The notes under the pieces: model-generated
The model's input: only the letters and a program-made list of their open reading frames with translations
Database searches by the model: none
Told to the model about the DNA's origin: nothing
Shown: positions 1 through 11,031 of the stretch, one piece after another
How positions within the stretch are numbered: position 1 is the first letter of the stretch
Layout: every line of letters begins with the position of its first letter
Position numbers and translations under genes: made by a program
Source of the DNA: Epiperipatus broadwayi
Lineage: Eukaryota > Onychophora > Udeonychophora > Euonychophora > Peripatidae
Assembly (NCBI GenBank): GCA_028023455.1
Contig: JAQFVV010012395.1
Location: 2,044,001 to 2,108,000 of the forward strand
Direction of reading: 5' to 3'
DNA length: 64,000 bases

Positions 1-5
1 CAATA

Positions 6-1828
6 GTGCCATATAATAAGAAAAAGAAAGGCATACCAATGCCAAATGAGCTTAGACCAATATCTATGGGCCCACTTTCTATTAAAATATTGGAAAAAAT
101 TATAAAAGATAAGATTGAGCCCTATATTTTACCAACCATCAGTGAATCACAATTTGCAAAGAAGACATCATCAATGGGGCAAGCAGCATTGTTATTCAAG
201 GGCAAGCAGCATTGTTATTCAAGACCATGATAATAGCCACCAGGGTTAGAAAGAAATACTGCACAATAGTGGTGCAAATAGATATTGCTTCAGCTTTTGA
301 TTCAGTGAGAATCCCTGTGTTACTGGATATGCGCAAGCAGACTAAAATACCCAAAGGTCTGCTATATTTGACTGCAAACTTGATACTGAGCAGAGAACTG
401 TATGTTACTATGAATGGCCGAAATTCACCTTCATTCATCCCAACATAATCACTATCACAAGTGTCTCCTCTGAGTGCATTAATGCTTATTTATTACATCA
501 ATCCTCTTATTGAAAAAATCAATAGCACATTCATTAGAGTTCAAATACCTGGTACAACACAGAAGATTGCATGTCTCGCATACATGGACGATATCACAGT
601 CTTCTTGACATCAAAGAAGCAAATACCACAGCTTCATGCAGTGCTTGAACAATTCTCAAAGCAATATGGATTGAGCATAAACCCAGAAAAGTCTGCGGCC
701 TAGACGCTACTCACTGGAAAGCCATGTGGACCAATGTATTGAGCAAAATCAGCTCCATTCCTAGGCTTTCCTTTTTTTCTAGGAGCCACTGGAATGAGAT
801 GTCAGATCCAAGCAAGCTCAAAGAGGAAGTCAAAAGCATAGCTGAATCACTCTCAAAGGCATATTTGTCCATATATGCAAAGGTGAACTGATTAACAAAC
901 TTATAATAACCAAGATAACATATTACATGCCTGTAGTTGAATTTTCAAAAAAATTTATGGCATGCATTAATTCCATATGTTGCAAGCTCATCTGGGGGAA
1001 AAAGATGGTGGCAATTTCAATGGCAAAACTGAATCGCCCTCTTATAGCAAATGGACTGGGATTGCATAGCTTACAAACATTTCAAACATTCAAAACAAAA
1101 AATGCTATAATTGCTATACTCACTCAATTTCCTAAATTAAAACACCTAGAGCAGATAACACCTACAGATAGACCTCCTCCAAAAGATTGTTTTTTGGCAA
1201 TCACCGTCTACCAATGCAGGAGAGAAAGAACAATTCCAGATCAATTGGACCAAAAATATAAATATTGGGAAATATATAAGTTTATACATCAAAATAATTA
1301 TAATGAGGAGATCCCATCAATACTAGAAATAGGAAACAAATATCTGATCAAGCAATACAAAAAATGGCAACTAGAATCTAAGTTCCTAGATTTTATAATC
1401 AAGATAAATTTGAACGCTTTACCTACTAAGTATTTTTTACATCACAGAAGAATGTACAGGTCAGTTGATCCATTCTGTGGCCTTTGCCATATGGCTGAGG
1501 AGACTTTACAGCATATAATTTTCAACTGCAAGGCCTTGGAGCAGACTAGATGCATTTTGCAGGCCAAATACAGGAAAAAAATACTACAATGATGCAAATT
1601 ATATCAAATTACAAAGGTAGGTCTATACCAGCCATAAGGGCCTCAACGTTTGTTTTATATGCACTTTGGTGCACTAGGTGTGTATTCATATTGGGTAATA
1701 ACCCCAGAAGGCATCCAGCCACATTTGAAAATAAGTTGAATAAAATTCAAGTTAGAGACAAGCAGATCACCAGCCCGGATATTTATGCAGCTACTTGGTC
1801 CCTGCTCAGGCAAATAGCAAAGCTATAA
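6..1828 (+). pseudogene. LINE A ORF2 remnant: reverse transcriptase plus zinc finger
   Basis: Broken ORF2 that would copy the element RNA at the nicked target. Readable pieces in order: the RT N-terminal box with RPISMGPLSIKILE (about 50-90), the catalytic box QIDIASAFDS (about 275-305), a SPLSAL box (about 463-480), the YMDDITVF active site (about 580-605), the thumb and connector, and a C-terminal zinc finger C-x2-C-x8-H-x4-C (CGLCHMAEETLQHIIFNC, about 1477-1530). The end motif TWSLLRQIAKL stops at 1826-1828. Breaks: a 23-bp tandem duplication at 178-223, a TAA at 446-448 just before the SPLSAL box, a TAG at 701-703, a degenerate stretch 704-926, and a frame change near 1550-1590. The first residues lie outside the window. 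It cannot make an intact protein. Confidence 0.85.
178..223 (+). repeat. 23-bp perfect tandem duplication inside LINE A
   Basis: Two adjacent identical 23-mers (178-200 and 201-223). The unit begins GGCAAGCAGC and ends TATTCAAG. It adds 23 bp to the RT coding sequence and so shifts the frame. Similar short duplications occur in other elements of this window. Confidence 0.9.
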
Positions 1829-2067
1829 AAACAAAATTAAAGAAAGCATGGTCCTGATTATGCTCCTATTCGACAATAATATGATTAATTAACATTGATA
1901 AAGTGGATAGAATCATGTAAAATTACCCGTATAGATATGTACTTTTAAAAAAATGAATATTGTAGACTTGAAATTGAACTAACAATAATAAGATTCAACA
2001 TGTATCTTGCTATGGCATTATAATACTATGTAACTATTGGATCGATAAAGTTTACTATTGTTGAAAC

Positions 2068-2103
2068 TTAATAATAATAATAATAATAATATTAATAATA
2101 ATA
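2068..2103 (+). repeat. (TAA)n 3' tail of LINE A
   Basis: About twelve TAA units with one ATT interruption, directly after the LINE A 3' UTR and directly before the presumed 5' end of LINE B. It reads as the element's own 3' tail rather than an independent microsatellite, because LINE B also ends in trinucleotide repeats. Confidence 0.85.
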
Positions 2104-2323
2104 CTCGCAGCAAATGATGATTTTAACGGATCGTTGTTTACAGATATCTTAGGATTTTAACCAAAGAAAACCCTGAAACCAACACATCTTTGATTTGCAG
2201 TCATATATATATGAGCAGTAAGTATTGGACAATCCAAATTAATTTGTGTGTTAACTAAATATATATTTTTATGAGTTTTTTTTTTTTAAATAATATTCAT
2301 TGCTCAACATAAAAAATATTACA

Positions 2324-3994
2324 ATGGCGACCCCCGGTCATGTGACCAGCAGAACGACGCCAATATACTATCCAAGCCTATGCAAATTACAGGTGAAGCA
2401 AAAACATATGCCAACGTTGCCAAAAATAATTTACAGGAAAATAATTTATCTTCGGAAAAAAATAATTTACAACAAAAAGAACACAATCAAGTTCCAATTT
2501 TAGAAAAAAATAAAGTTTTCCATCGCTTCCGAAAAATAAATACTAATGATATTTTGCAGCTAGATATACAAACGCAAGAAAATCAATGCCCCCCATACCG
2601 CTCAGTGGAATAATGATGATTTGAAAATAATATGTGAACAGTTTAATAATACGATCCCATGTGGCCTTCATACGTCATTCAAAAGATTTTTTTCTCCTCA
2701 TTCAATAATATTATCAGCTACAGATGCAAATTTATCATTATATACATTTCCTAGAAGTTTACTTTATGAAGCAATAACACTACACGGACTTTGGGATATC
2801 ATACTAAGGATTTCTGATCATCCTAACACACGATATTTAATCCTCGAATTTTATCAAGAAAGCCAAAAAACCCGGTTTCAAACCACCATTAAAACTTTAG
2901 GTAACTATGCACTCATTGCAGTAGATCCAGATCAACATAACCAGATTACTGGCATAATCAAGAATGCATACCTTAGATATGACATCAAAATCTTTCAGAA
3001 AATGATGCAGCCATTTGAAAAAGTCATAGCATTCAACCCAATTTATCTGAAAGATACGCCAGTGCTTGTATACAGCAACAGCTTTGACTTCAAGCTGAGA
3101 TTGCATCCAGAAATAGATCCAAACAATATTCCTACACAATTTGCAGACCAGGAAGCCATGCTGAGCCTCTTCATAAGAGGGCTTAAACACATATGTTACA
3201 CATGCGGGAAGCAAGGCCACTTGGCAACGCAATGTGACACCAAAAAGAATCCACAATCGCAAAAAACAAATGAAGTGCCCATCCAAACAAAAGACAGCAA
3301 CCATATATATAATGATAGCATAAATCCAAATATTTACAACAATATGCAAACAACTTCTCCACCTGAAGAAACACCACTCCCTCTCATTAATCAAAATTCG
3401 AATAAGGAAAACAAAAACATGGATGAACTAAACAGCGACCATCTGAAAAAACAATATGATAACAGAAAGAGTCTACAATCACAACAGACAAATAATCAGC
3501 TCAACCACACACCAACAGAAGATATCAGTCACACTCGCATAGTCAAGATAAATTCAGATATGAATAACCAGATGCAAACAACTTCTTCAGATGAAGAAGA
3601 TCAAACTACAAAAAACCAAGACAACAGTATAAATGAACCAAACAGAATGCAGCACTTAAATCCAAATGTCACACAAGCAACTCAAAATAACACAAGCAAC
3701 TGTCAAAACATATAATACACAAATGATTCAAATATTAGCCTTACTGAAATATCACAAAGCACTTACAGTGAAACACAAAGTCCCAATAGAACAAACATCA
3801 CACATACAATAAAAAATAACACATCAACAGATATCATGGAAGTAATCATGCCATGCCTTCCACAAGTTGAAATAAGTACAATAGAAAAAAAAGGGCCAGG
3901 TCGCCCAAAAAGAAGCAAAAACAGAGGAGGACAACAACTTACAAACAGAAGAGTACAACACTGCATCATCATTAACCAGAATTCAAACGGATGA
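2324..3994 (+). pseudogene. LINE B ORF1: gag-like RNA-binding protein with zinc knuckle and AT-hook-like motif
   Basis: ORF1 proteins of LINEs coat the element RNA. The start at ATG 2324 (MATPGHV) follows an A/T-rich 5' UTR. The frame shifts near 2375 and again at the C6 run 2588-2593, then stays open. A CCHC zinc knuckle C-x2-C-x4-H-x4-C (CYTCGKQGHLATQC) sits at 3194-3235. A long Asn/Gln/Thr-rich low-complexity linker follows. TAA at 3713-3715 is a single in-frame stop: the same frame continues without a break to TGA 3992-3994 and includes KKGPGRPKRSKNRGG (about 3887-3931), whose GRP core with flanking basic residues is AT-hook-like. The stop could be a mutation or a separate small ORF boundary. 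Copies without the stop would decide. Confidence 0.75.
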
Positions 3995-4119
3995 CTGGTC
4001 ACCAATGGACATCACTTCTAGCTAAGCAACCAATAAAACTCCAACAATGTACAGCTCATACAATGAAAACCAGCCACTAAAATATTTTGAAATGTGAACA
4101 ATCCCAAAATACAACCATA

Positions 4120-7100
4120 ATGAAAGTCAAAATAACAGCTTTTAATGTGTGGGGTTTGAACTCAGCAAACAAACTGCATAAACTTAGAGACTGGACCAAA
4201 ATCACACAGACACATATATTGGGACTTCTGGAAACATAAATATATAGTGGATCACAGATTGACCCAACAGTACATCTTCGCACTGAAGGCTCCTTTGCAT
4301 GCTCCAGGGACATGTCATCACCTGCAGGTGGAACTGGCCTACTAATAACCCCAACCTGCCCATTCACATCATTCAGAATCATATATATCGATGCAAACTT
4401 GTTGATAGCTACATTTCATCACTATGCAAACACTCTCAACATAGTTTTCACCTACATCCCACATGGAAACATCATCATATCAAACATCATACTCACCATC
4501 AATTCACTGCTAGCATCAACTCCTTACCCAACTATCATCATGAGAGATTTTAACATGAAGTACACAGATTTCATCTCAAAATGGCTGCATTAAATTGCAA
4601 TACCACTAATGAGTGCTGAAGGTTTTTTATCACCAAATGCAGTAACATTCCATAATAACTGACACACATCTTTAATTGACCTTTGCTTCTATTCACCAAT
4701 GCTGCATCATTACTTCAACCTCAAGCTCAATCCATCCCCATTCTCAGATCACTCTGCTCAAACTGCAACACTTGATCTAACTGAAATTCAGCCAACTACA
4801 CTACCACTCCAGAATCCCTTTTTTCTGAAACATATATTATGCTCCATAAACTTGAGGGACTACAACTAAATGCTGTGCAGAGATATCAGGCGTACATAAA
4901 TATACTTTCATTCAATATTGACCATGTCACCAAAAAAAACCCTCCACCCTCCAGGCTATTATCTCTGGCAGATGAACTTCACCCTTGTGGATAACAATGT
5001 CTAAACCCACTTAAAACACATATCAGCATATATTTAGGCTCACCCAGACATATAACAGCACATGTGCAGCACTTAAAGACTATCTAGCCATCAAAAAAAG
5101 CAAAATCTGCCTCAGTCAACAACATAGATGGACTAGAGGCTACATCAGATGGGCCATGGGGTTTTCCTCCACCATTAGAGTGCCTATGGCACTTCAAATT
5201 GGAACAACTATACATGCAGCACATAACATGATTGAACCTATTTATAAGCATTTCAAACAGAATCTTCAGACCCATCAACTCTTCAACCCACCCCCTAATT
5301 ATTTTGGATCACCAGAAACAAATACACCATTTACCACTAATAATTGAAGCTTGCCACCCTGCCCAATGCCTGTCATCCAGGCACTCGTGGCATACCAAAA
5401 TTTGTGTATGAGCACCTTAGCCATACAACTACTCAAGTATTATGTAATCTTGCAAACTATCACAAAAAATATACAACATTGAAAATCTTTATCCAATTGC
5501 AATAGTACCATTTAATAAGAAACAAGCTCCAATAACCACCCTTAATAATATTAGGCCTATCTCCATGTGCCCAATAGCCATCAAGATCATTGAGAAAGTT
5601 ATTAAAGACAGGATTGAGCCATATCTGCTCCCATTGATTTCACCATATCAGTTTGCAAAAAAGCAATCATCTACAGGACAGGCAGCACTTTTTTTCAAGG
5701 CTGTAGTGGGATCAGTGTGAGGCCGGAAAAAATACAGCCCAGTTGCAGTTCAAATAGACATTGAGTCAGCTTTTGATTCAGTGGTGATCAAGATATTAAT
5801 TAAAATGTTGGCTGCCACTGAAATACCTCACACTCTTTTATATGTTATAACCAACTCGTTAAATCAGGAAATACATATTACTCTCAGTGGCAAAAATTCG
5901 GAATCTTTTACTCCAACACAATCAATCTCACAAGGATCCCCCCTGAGTGCTTTACTTTTCACTTTTTACATCAACCCTCTATTAGTAAAATTCCAGCAAA
6001 CATTCATTGGCATACAAATACCAAACACATCTCAGCAGGTAACATGTATCGCTTATATGGATGATATAACTGTCTTCCTCCCATCTAAAAAACACCTACC
6101 AGGCTTGCATACAATACTACAAGAATTTGCAGCTACACACAAACTCAGGGTCAATCTAAATAAGACTGCAATTTGGTCTCTTTATAATGCAAAGCAGTGC
6201 ACAGGCATGTATGGGGGAAAGCCATCTGCTTTCTTGGGATTTCCCTTTTATATGAGTGCAAGTGCAATGAGGATCAAGATCCAGAATAAACTCAAAGAAG
6301 AAACAGAATGAATTACTATTTCACTCTCAAGGGCATATCTTTCAATATACTCCAAGATCCAGCAATTTAACCAGCTAGCCATAACAAAAATCACCTATTA
6401 CCCATTATCTCCTTTTCTAAAGGTTTTATTAACAAAATCTCTTCTCTATTTAAAAAGCTCTTGTGGCAGAGGAAGACTGGGTCAATATCTGCAAAGCAAC
6501 TTATCAGACCACCTATTCACAATGGACTAGGACTTCATAGTATTTATATTTTCCATCTACAGAAGGCCACAAACTTAATAGCATCCACAGTCAAACATTT
6601 TCCAATGCTTGAATGCCTACTTCAAATAACACCAACAGATAGACCACCCCCTGCTATGACCAACTAGCATCAATGATCAATCATATAAAAACCACAGCCC
6701 CACAGATATCTCTTCAGACAATATACAAGCATTCGTACTGGCAAATTTATTCATTAATCCATCCAAATCCAAGCCATGACACCAATCTGACAATGCTGAA
6801 AATCAATAATCTACAATTACTCCGTAAGTTTAAAAAATGGTCCCTGGAGCCAAAATATTTTGATTTTTTGCTGAGATTAAACCTACATGCACTGCCCATG
6901 ACATATTTTCTGAGATATTGGAGACTATACACTAACATTGATCCTTTTTGTCCACTGTGTCACAGAGCTGAAGAAACCCAGGAACATCTATTCTATCTTT
7001 GTTCGGCACTAGACAGAATTCATATTCATTATGATAGGAGCATATAGACAATATAACACAACCCTTCAAACAATCTTTAATTCATATTGCAAAGGCTCTA

Positions 7101-7303
7101 TTCCATCAGTCCATGCAGCCACTTTTATGCTTTATGCATACTGGTGCACTAGATGCACATTCACTTTAGGTAACAACACAAGGTGACATCCATCAACTTT
7201 CAATATCAAACTGGCAAAACTACAAGCCAGAGACAATAAAATTGCACATCCAGACATCTACTCAGCAACCTGGTCACTGATAACACAACAATCAAACCTC
7301 TAA
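4120..7303 (+). pseudogene. LINE B ORF2: APE endonuclease, reverse transcriptase, zinc finger
   Basis: ORF2 would nick the target and prime reverse transcription. ATG 4120 opens with MKVKITAFNVWGLNS, the first box of an APE-like endonuclease. Then come GLLET with the metal-binding Glu (about 4222-4236), a GGTGLLI box (about 4327-4347), a decayed GDFN box that now reads RDFN (about 4544-4557), and SDHS (about 4745-4757). RT: RPIS box (about 5550), IDIESAFDS (about 5755), SISQGSPLSALL (about 5925-5960), YMDDITVF (about 6055-6080) and FLGFPF (about 6232). A C-terminal CCHC finger CPLCHRAEETQEHLFYLC lies at about 6949-7002, and the end motif ATWSLITQQSNL stops at 7301-7303. Breaks include TAA at 4237-4239, a stop after 4593, several frame changes between 4600 and 5780, and a TAG near 6666. 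Confidence 0.85.
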
Positions 7304-7772
7304 GATGGCTCCCAATAACCAACAATCTATGCCATCAACCAATATTTAAAAAATAAAAAATAAATGTGGCAAATATCTACAAATAAAAAAACAGAATGTT
7401 GTCTTTGATTGCATACACTTAATATAGAGGATAGGAACAACAAAATCAGAACTCAAATACTGAAAAGCAAACTAAACCCAGCACTGCAATATACATACAA
7501 GTTGAAGTTTTGCAAATTGAACAATGATAACCCAAGACTTTTGAGAACTCTGATTACAGCAAGCAGCGCTCACAAATGTAACATATACATATGTATTTTT
7601 CACCCCCCTTAACAACGTTTAAATATCTTTCCCTCCTAATTTAATTTTTTTTTGTACATCACAGATACAAACTTAAACTTTGTTTACTCACTAGCAATGT
7701 AAACATATGTATATGAAGTGTCTTATAGCAAATATAACCCTATGATCATCAATAAAGTTATTTTCTTTGAAA

Positions 7773-7814
7773 CATCATCATCATCATCATCATAACAACA
7801 ACAACAACAATAAC

Positions 7815-7846
<32 letters not shown>
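7773..7846 (+). repeat. Compound (CAT)n(CAA)n(TAA)n tail of LINE B
   Basis: Seven CAT units, then AAC/CAA units, then TAA units, following the 3' UTR with AATAAA near 7751. The change of repeat type along the tail, always with A-rich triplets, looks like template slippage during reverse transcription rather than one expanding microsatellite. Confidence 0.75.
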
Positions 7847-8168
7847 TAAGGCTATGAATAGGAAAGATGCTGTTACAAAATCTCTAAGCAGTGGATCATT
7901 TAGAGCTGACGCATTTATTTTCAACTAATTTACATATATCAGCATATTTTAGCATATACCAACACGCTATGCTTATTCTTTGTTGCCCATGATTATGAGA
8001 GCTAAGTTCTCTTGAAAGCGCTCGGGCATTATTCTTTAGATATTATAATTATTTTGAGTTTATAATATATTTTTATTTAATGCTGATGAAGCTCGGTTGT
8101 TGTGCGCGTGTTTGCGCATTAAAATTATCTACATGTATAATAAGCACCTGAGTTTAATAATTTTTTTT
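7847..8168 (+). other. Unassigned stretch, possibly the 3' UTR of another LINE-family copy
   Basis: About 320 bp between the LINE B tail and the next CAA/TAA tract. No reading frame. It ends in GAGTTTAATAA, a T-run and then (CAA)n(TAA)n, in the same order as the LINE B tail, so it may be a severely 5'-truncated LINE with its tail. This is an inference from the tail only. Confidence 0.3.
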
Positions 8169-8450
<282 letters not shown>

Positions 8451-10962
8451 CAATTCAATTTAATTTATTTTTTTTACCGTACAAAACTACAGCATAAAGC
8501 CAATTACAGTATTGCATCATAACAAATATATAAATACATAAATGAGTTTAAATGATAAATTATTAATATAAGTATGTGTCATATTTTAATAAAAGATAAT
8601 TAACACATTTAAAAATCTAAAGTAAAATTAAACACCAGCATATAAACAATTATTATTAAGACATTAATAATAACAAATAAATAAAAGGGATAAATATAAA
8701 ACACATAACAAAATAATAATAAAAAACAATTTAACATATATATATATATAAACAAAATCAAGTTAAAACAATCAAATCTGGCATTTAAATTTAATAACAT
8801 TACAAAATTGATTATAATCTAAATTGAAGTAATTAATATTACTACAAATCTGATTATATAAAGATGGTAGCCTAAATAAAGGAGAAAATCTAAGAACATT
8901 GGAATGACAAGTTTTAATGTAACAAACAGAAGCTGACCGAGTATCATGCACATGAGATCTAATTATAACAGTAGAAATTGTGTTAGATAAAAGAACTATT
9001 TTATTAACAAGATTATAAAGATATTTAAGATCTCTATATTGTCTTCTAGAAGAAAGATGAACAACAATTTTATTTCCCAAAGAAACATATTTAGAAAACT
9101 TATTAGAGACTGATTGTAATAAATTACATCCCTGTTTAGAGCTAGGATTCCAAATGACTGAACAATATTCAGTGATGGGAAGAACCAATGATAAAAATAA
9201 TTTAAATTTTGTATCACTACTGAAATGATAACCAAACCTTAGAATAGTACCTACAATTTTTAAAGCCTTACCAATAATCATTTCCAAATGAGGAAGAAAG
9301 GATCCATTACTAAAAAATATAACTCCCAAATCTTTTTGGGATTCAACGGAAGCAATTTTGTGAGAATTAATAAAATAAGAAAAATGCAAAACTTCAGATT
9401 TTTTAGAATACGAGACTAAGGAACATTTACTGAAATTAACAATCATATTGTTTAGATCACACCAAGCACTAAAATTATTTATATCCTTTTGAAGAAGAGT
9501 GCAATCAAACACAGATGTGATTCTGCATAGCACAAAATATAAGAAGATTTTAAGCAATCCTTAAGGTCATTCATATAAATGTTAAAAAGCATAGGTGCTA
9601 AAATACTACCCTGAGGAACTCCCAAATTACATTTAAAATTAGATGAAATAGTATTATTAAATTTAATATATGCAGTACGACCATGAAAAAAGGATTGAAA
9701 CTAATAAACAAGCTTAGTAGAAAACCCATTTGATATAATTTGTGAAGAAGAATACTGTGGTCTACATTATCAAAAGCTTTTGATAAATCAAAATAAATAA
9801 CATCAACTCTGCTGGTCCTCAATTGCATGAGCTATATGATCATAAATTGTTAGCAAATTAGTTTCTACAGATCTATTAGGTATAAAACCATGCTGTGAAG
9901 AAGAAATGAGTTTACTAACATCTAAAATAATTTTATTATAAACACACCTCTCAAAAATTCTAGCAATAGTATGTAAAACAGAAATAGGTCTATAGTTATT
10001 AACACAATCATGTGAACCATTCTTAAAAATTGGGACCATTTTGGCATACTTAAGCACATTAGGAAAAACACAAGAATTCAGTGATAAATTAAAAATAAAT
10101 GCAAGAGATACTGCAATAAATGCAGCTAGCCCTTTGTAAATAAATGAAGGAATATTATCATTTCCCAAACTAGAATGAATTTTAAGTCGCTTAATAGCCA
10201 TAACAACATCATCCTTAGAAATATGGTCAATCATACAATGAACAGTTGAAGGATTACAAAATAATGCAGTATTTGAAGATATTGCATCATGTGATAAATA
10301 TACATCAGCAAAATGTTTTGAAAAGTCATTTGCACTTAAGGTGAAACCATGAGTAGCTTGAACCCTTTTTCTACCCAAACCAGACTTTTTAATGAAATCC
10401 CAAAATTCTTTAGGGTTAGATGAAATATTAACCTCAATTTTTCTAATATAATTCTTCAAATCTCTTTTATAAACATGCTTCACCAATCTTCTGAAATTAA
10501 CAAAACTATTATAAAAAAAGATATTCTGTGTTTTAAAATAAAATCTACGATGATAAGACTTCCTTTTAATAATTTTAATAAGATCGCATGAAAACCAACG
10601 AGGAAAACCCTTATAAAAAGGTCGCTTATTGGGAATATACAAATCAATAAAACTATTAAGAATCTTTAAAAACCCATCCAAGCAATGATTTACATCATTA
10701 AAAGAATACAAAAAATTCCAATTAACTTTAGAAAAGTTTCTACAAAAATCAACATAATTACCCTTCCCATAATCCTTTCTTGAAATATTAGAAAAATTAA
10801 TCTTTGAGTGACAAACGTTAATATAAAACTCAAAAGGTGGATGATGAGCATCAATAGGAAAATTAACAGAAACAACTTGAAAATTACTAACTACTGTTGA
10901 ATTACATAAAATATAATCCAAAGTACGATGAGAGGAATTAACAAATGGGTTATATTGTTTAA
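8451..10962 (-). mobile_element. Jockey-type LINE, 5'-truncated
   Basis: Non-LTR element on the minus strand. Its 3' end on that strand reads AATAAATTAAATTGAATTGAATTA and then runs into (TTA)n, a terminal form common in arthropod Jockey elements. The 5' end is truncated in the last part of the endonuclease (NPFVNSSHRTLDYIL, then a DAHHP box) and abuts a TAG/TAA array. Coding similarity to Jockey-clade ORF2 is clear from recognised motifs. No target duplication can be read because both flanks are TAA-type repeats. Confidence 0.8.
8772..10960 (-). pseudogene. Jockey-type ORF2 remnant (endonuclease end, RT, C-terminal region)
   Basis: Minus-strand remnant. The largest open piece (10921-9803, 372 aa) carries the endonuclease tail, the linker with PRWFSCDLIKIIKRK, and RT boxes including LGNDNIPSFIYKG, NYRPISVL and SQHGFIPNRSVETNL. 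The next piece (9828-9598) holds VIYFDLSKAFDNVDHSILLHKL, and the QGSILAPMLFN box is readable in the frame beside it. The YADD active site near 9525-9545 has lost bases: only CYA-like residues remain before FDCTLLQKDI. The last piece (9557-8772, 261 aa) is the thumb and C-terminal region with KDLGVIF and EYCSVIWNPS motifs. At least three frame changes and the damaged active site make it inactive. About 320 bp of 3' UTR follow (8451-8771). Confidence 0.8.
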
Positions 10963-11031
10963 GTAGTAGTAGTAGTAGTAATAATAATAATAATAGTAAT
11001 AATAATAATAATAGTAGTAGTAGTAGTAGTT
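10963..11031 (+). repeat. (TAG)n(TAA)n(TAG)n array
   Basis: About 23 triplets switching TAG to TAA and back to TAG, immediately at the truncated 5' end of the Jockey-type element. With the array at 8169-8450 it brackets that element, which suggests insertion into a pre-existing triplet tract. Confidence 0.9.

Larger units (their letters stand above)
1..2103 (+). mobile_element. LINE A: 3' part of an APE/zinc-finger type non-LTR retrotransposon
   Basis: The 3' half of a non-LTR retrotransposon, cut by the left window edge. It carries reverse-transcriptase and C-terminal zinc-finger coding sequence followed by a short 3' UTR and a (TAA)n tail. Protein-level similarity to the second copy (LINE B, 2104-7846) runs through the whole coding part, so the two belong to one family. 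Ending in tandem TAA rather than poly(A) is known from I-like and some other LINE clades. I did not see an RNase H domain, and I leave the clade open. The 23-bp tandem duplication at 178-223 lies inside the RT coding region. Confidence 0.85.
2104..7846 (+). mobile_element. LINE B: near full-length APE-type non-LTR retrotransposon
   Basis: About 5.7 kb with 5' UTR (2104-2323), a gag-like ORF1 (2324-3994), a 125-bp spacer, ORF2 with apurinic-type endonuclease, RT and zinc finger (4120-7303), a 3' UTR, and a compound CAT/CAA/TAA tail. It abuts the TAA tail of LINE A head to tail. The 5' boundary is inferred from that junction and not from a target duplication. The order of domains and the zinc-knuckle ORF1 are standard for APE-class LINEs. 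The YMDD-type active site and short-repeat tail are shared by copies A and B. All frames are damaged, so this copy is dead. Confidence 0.85.

Noticed and set aside
2897-3394. 165-codon minus-strand frame opposite LINE B ORF1
   Set aside because: Antisense shadow of the ORF1 coding strand, Cys- and Phe-rich by complementarity. No independent support.
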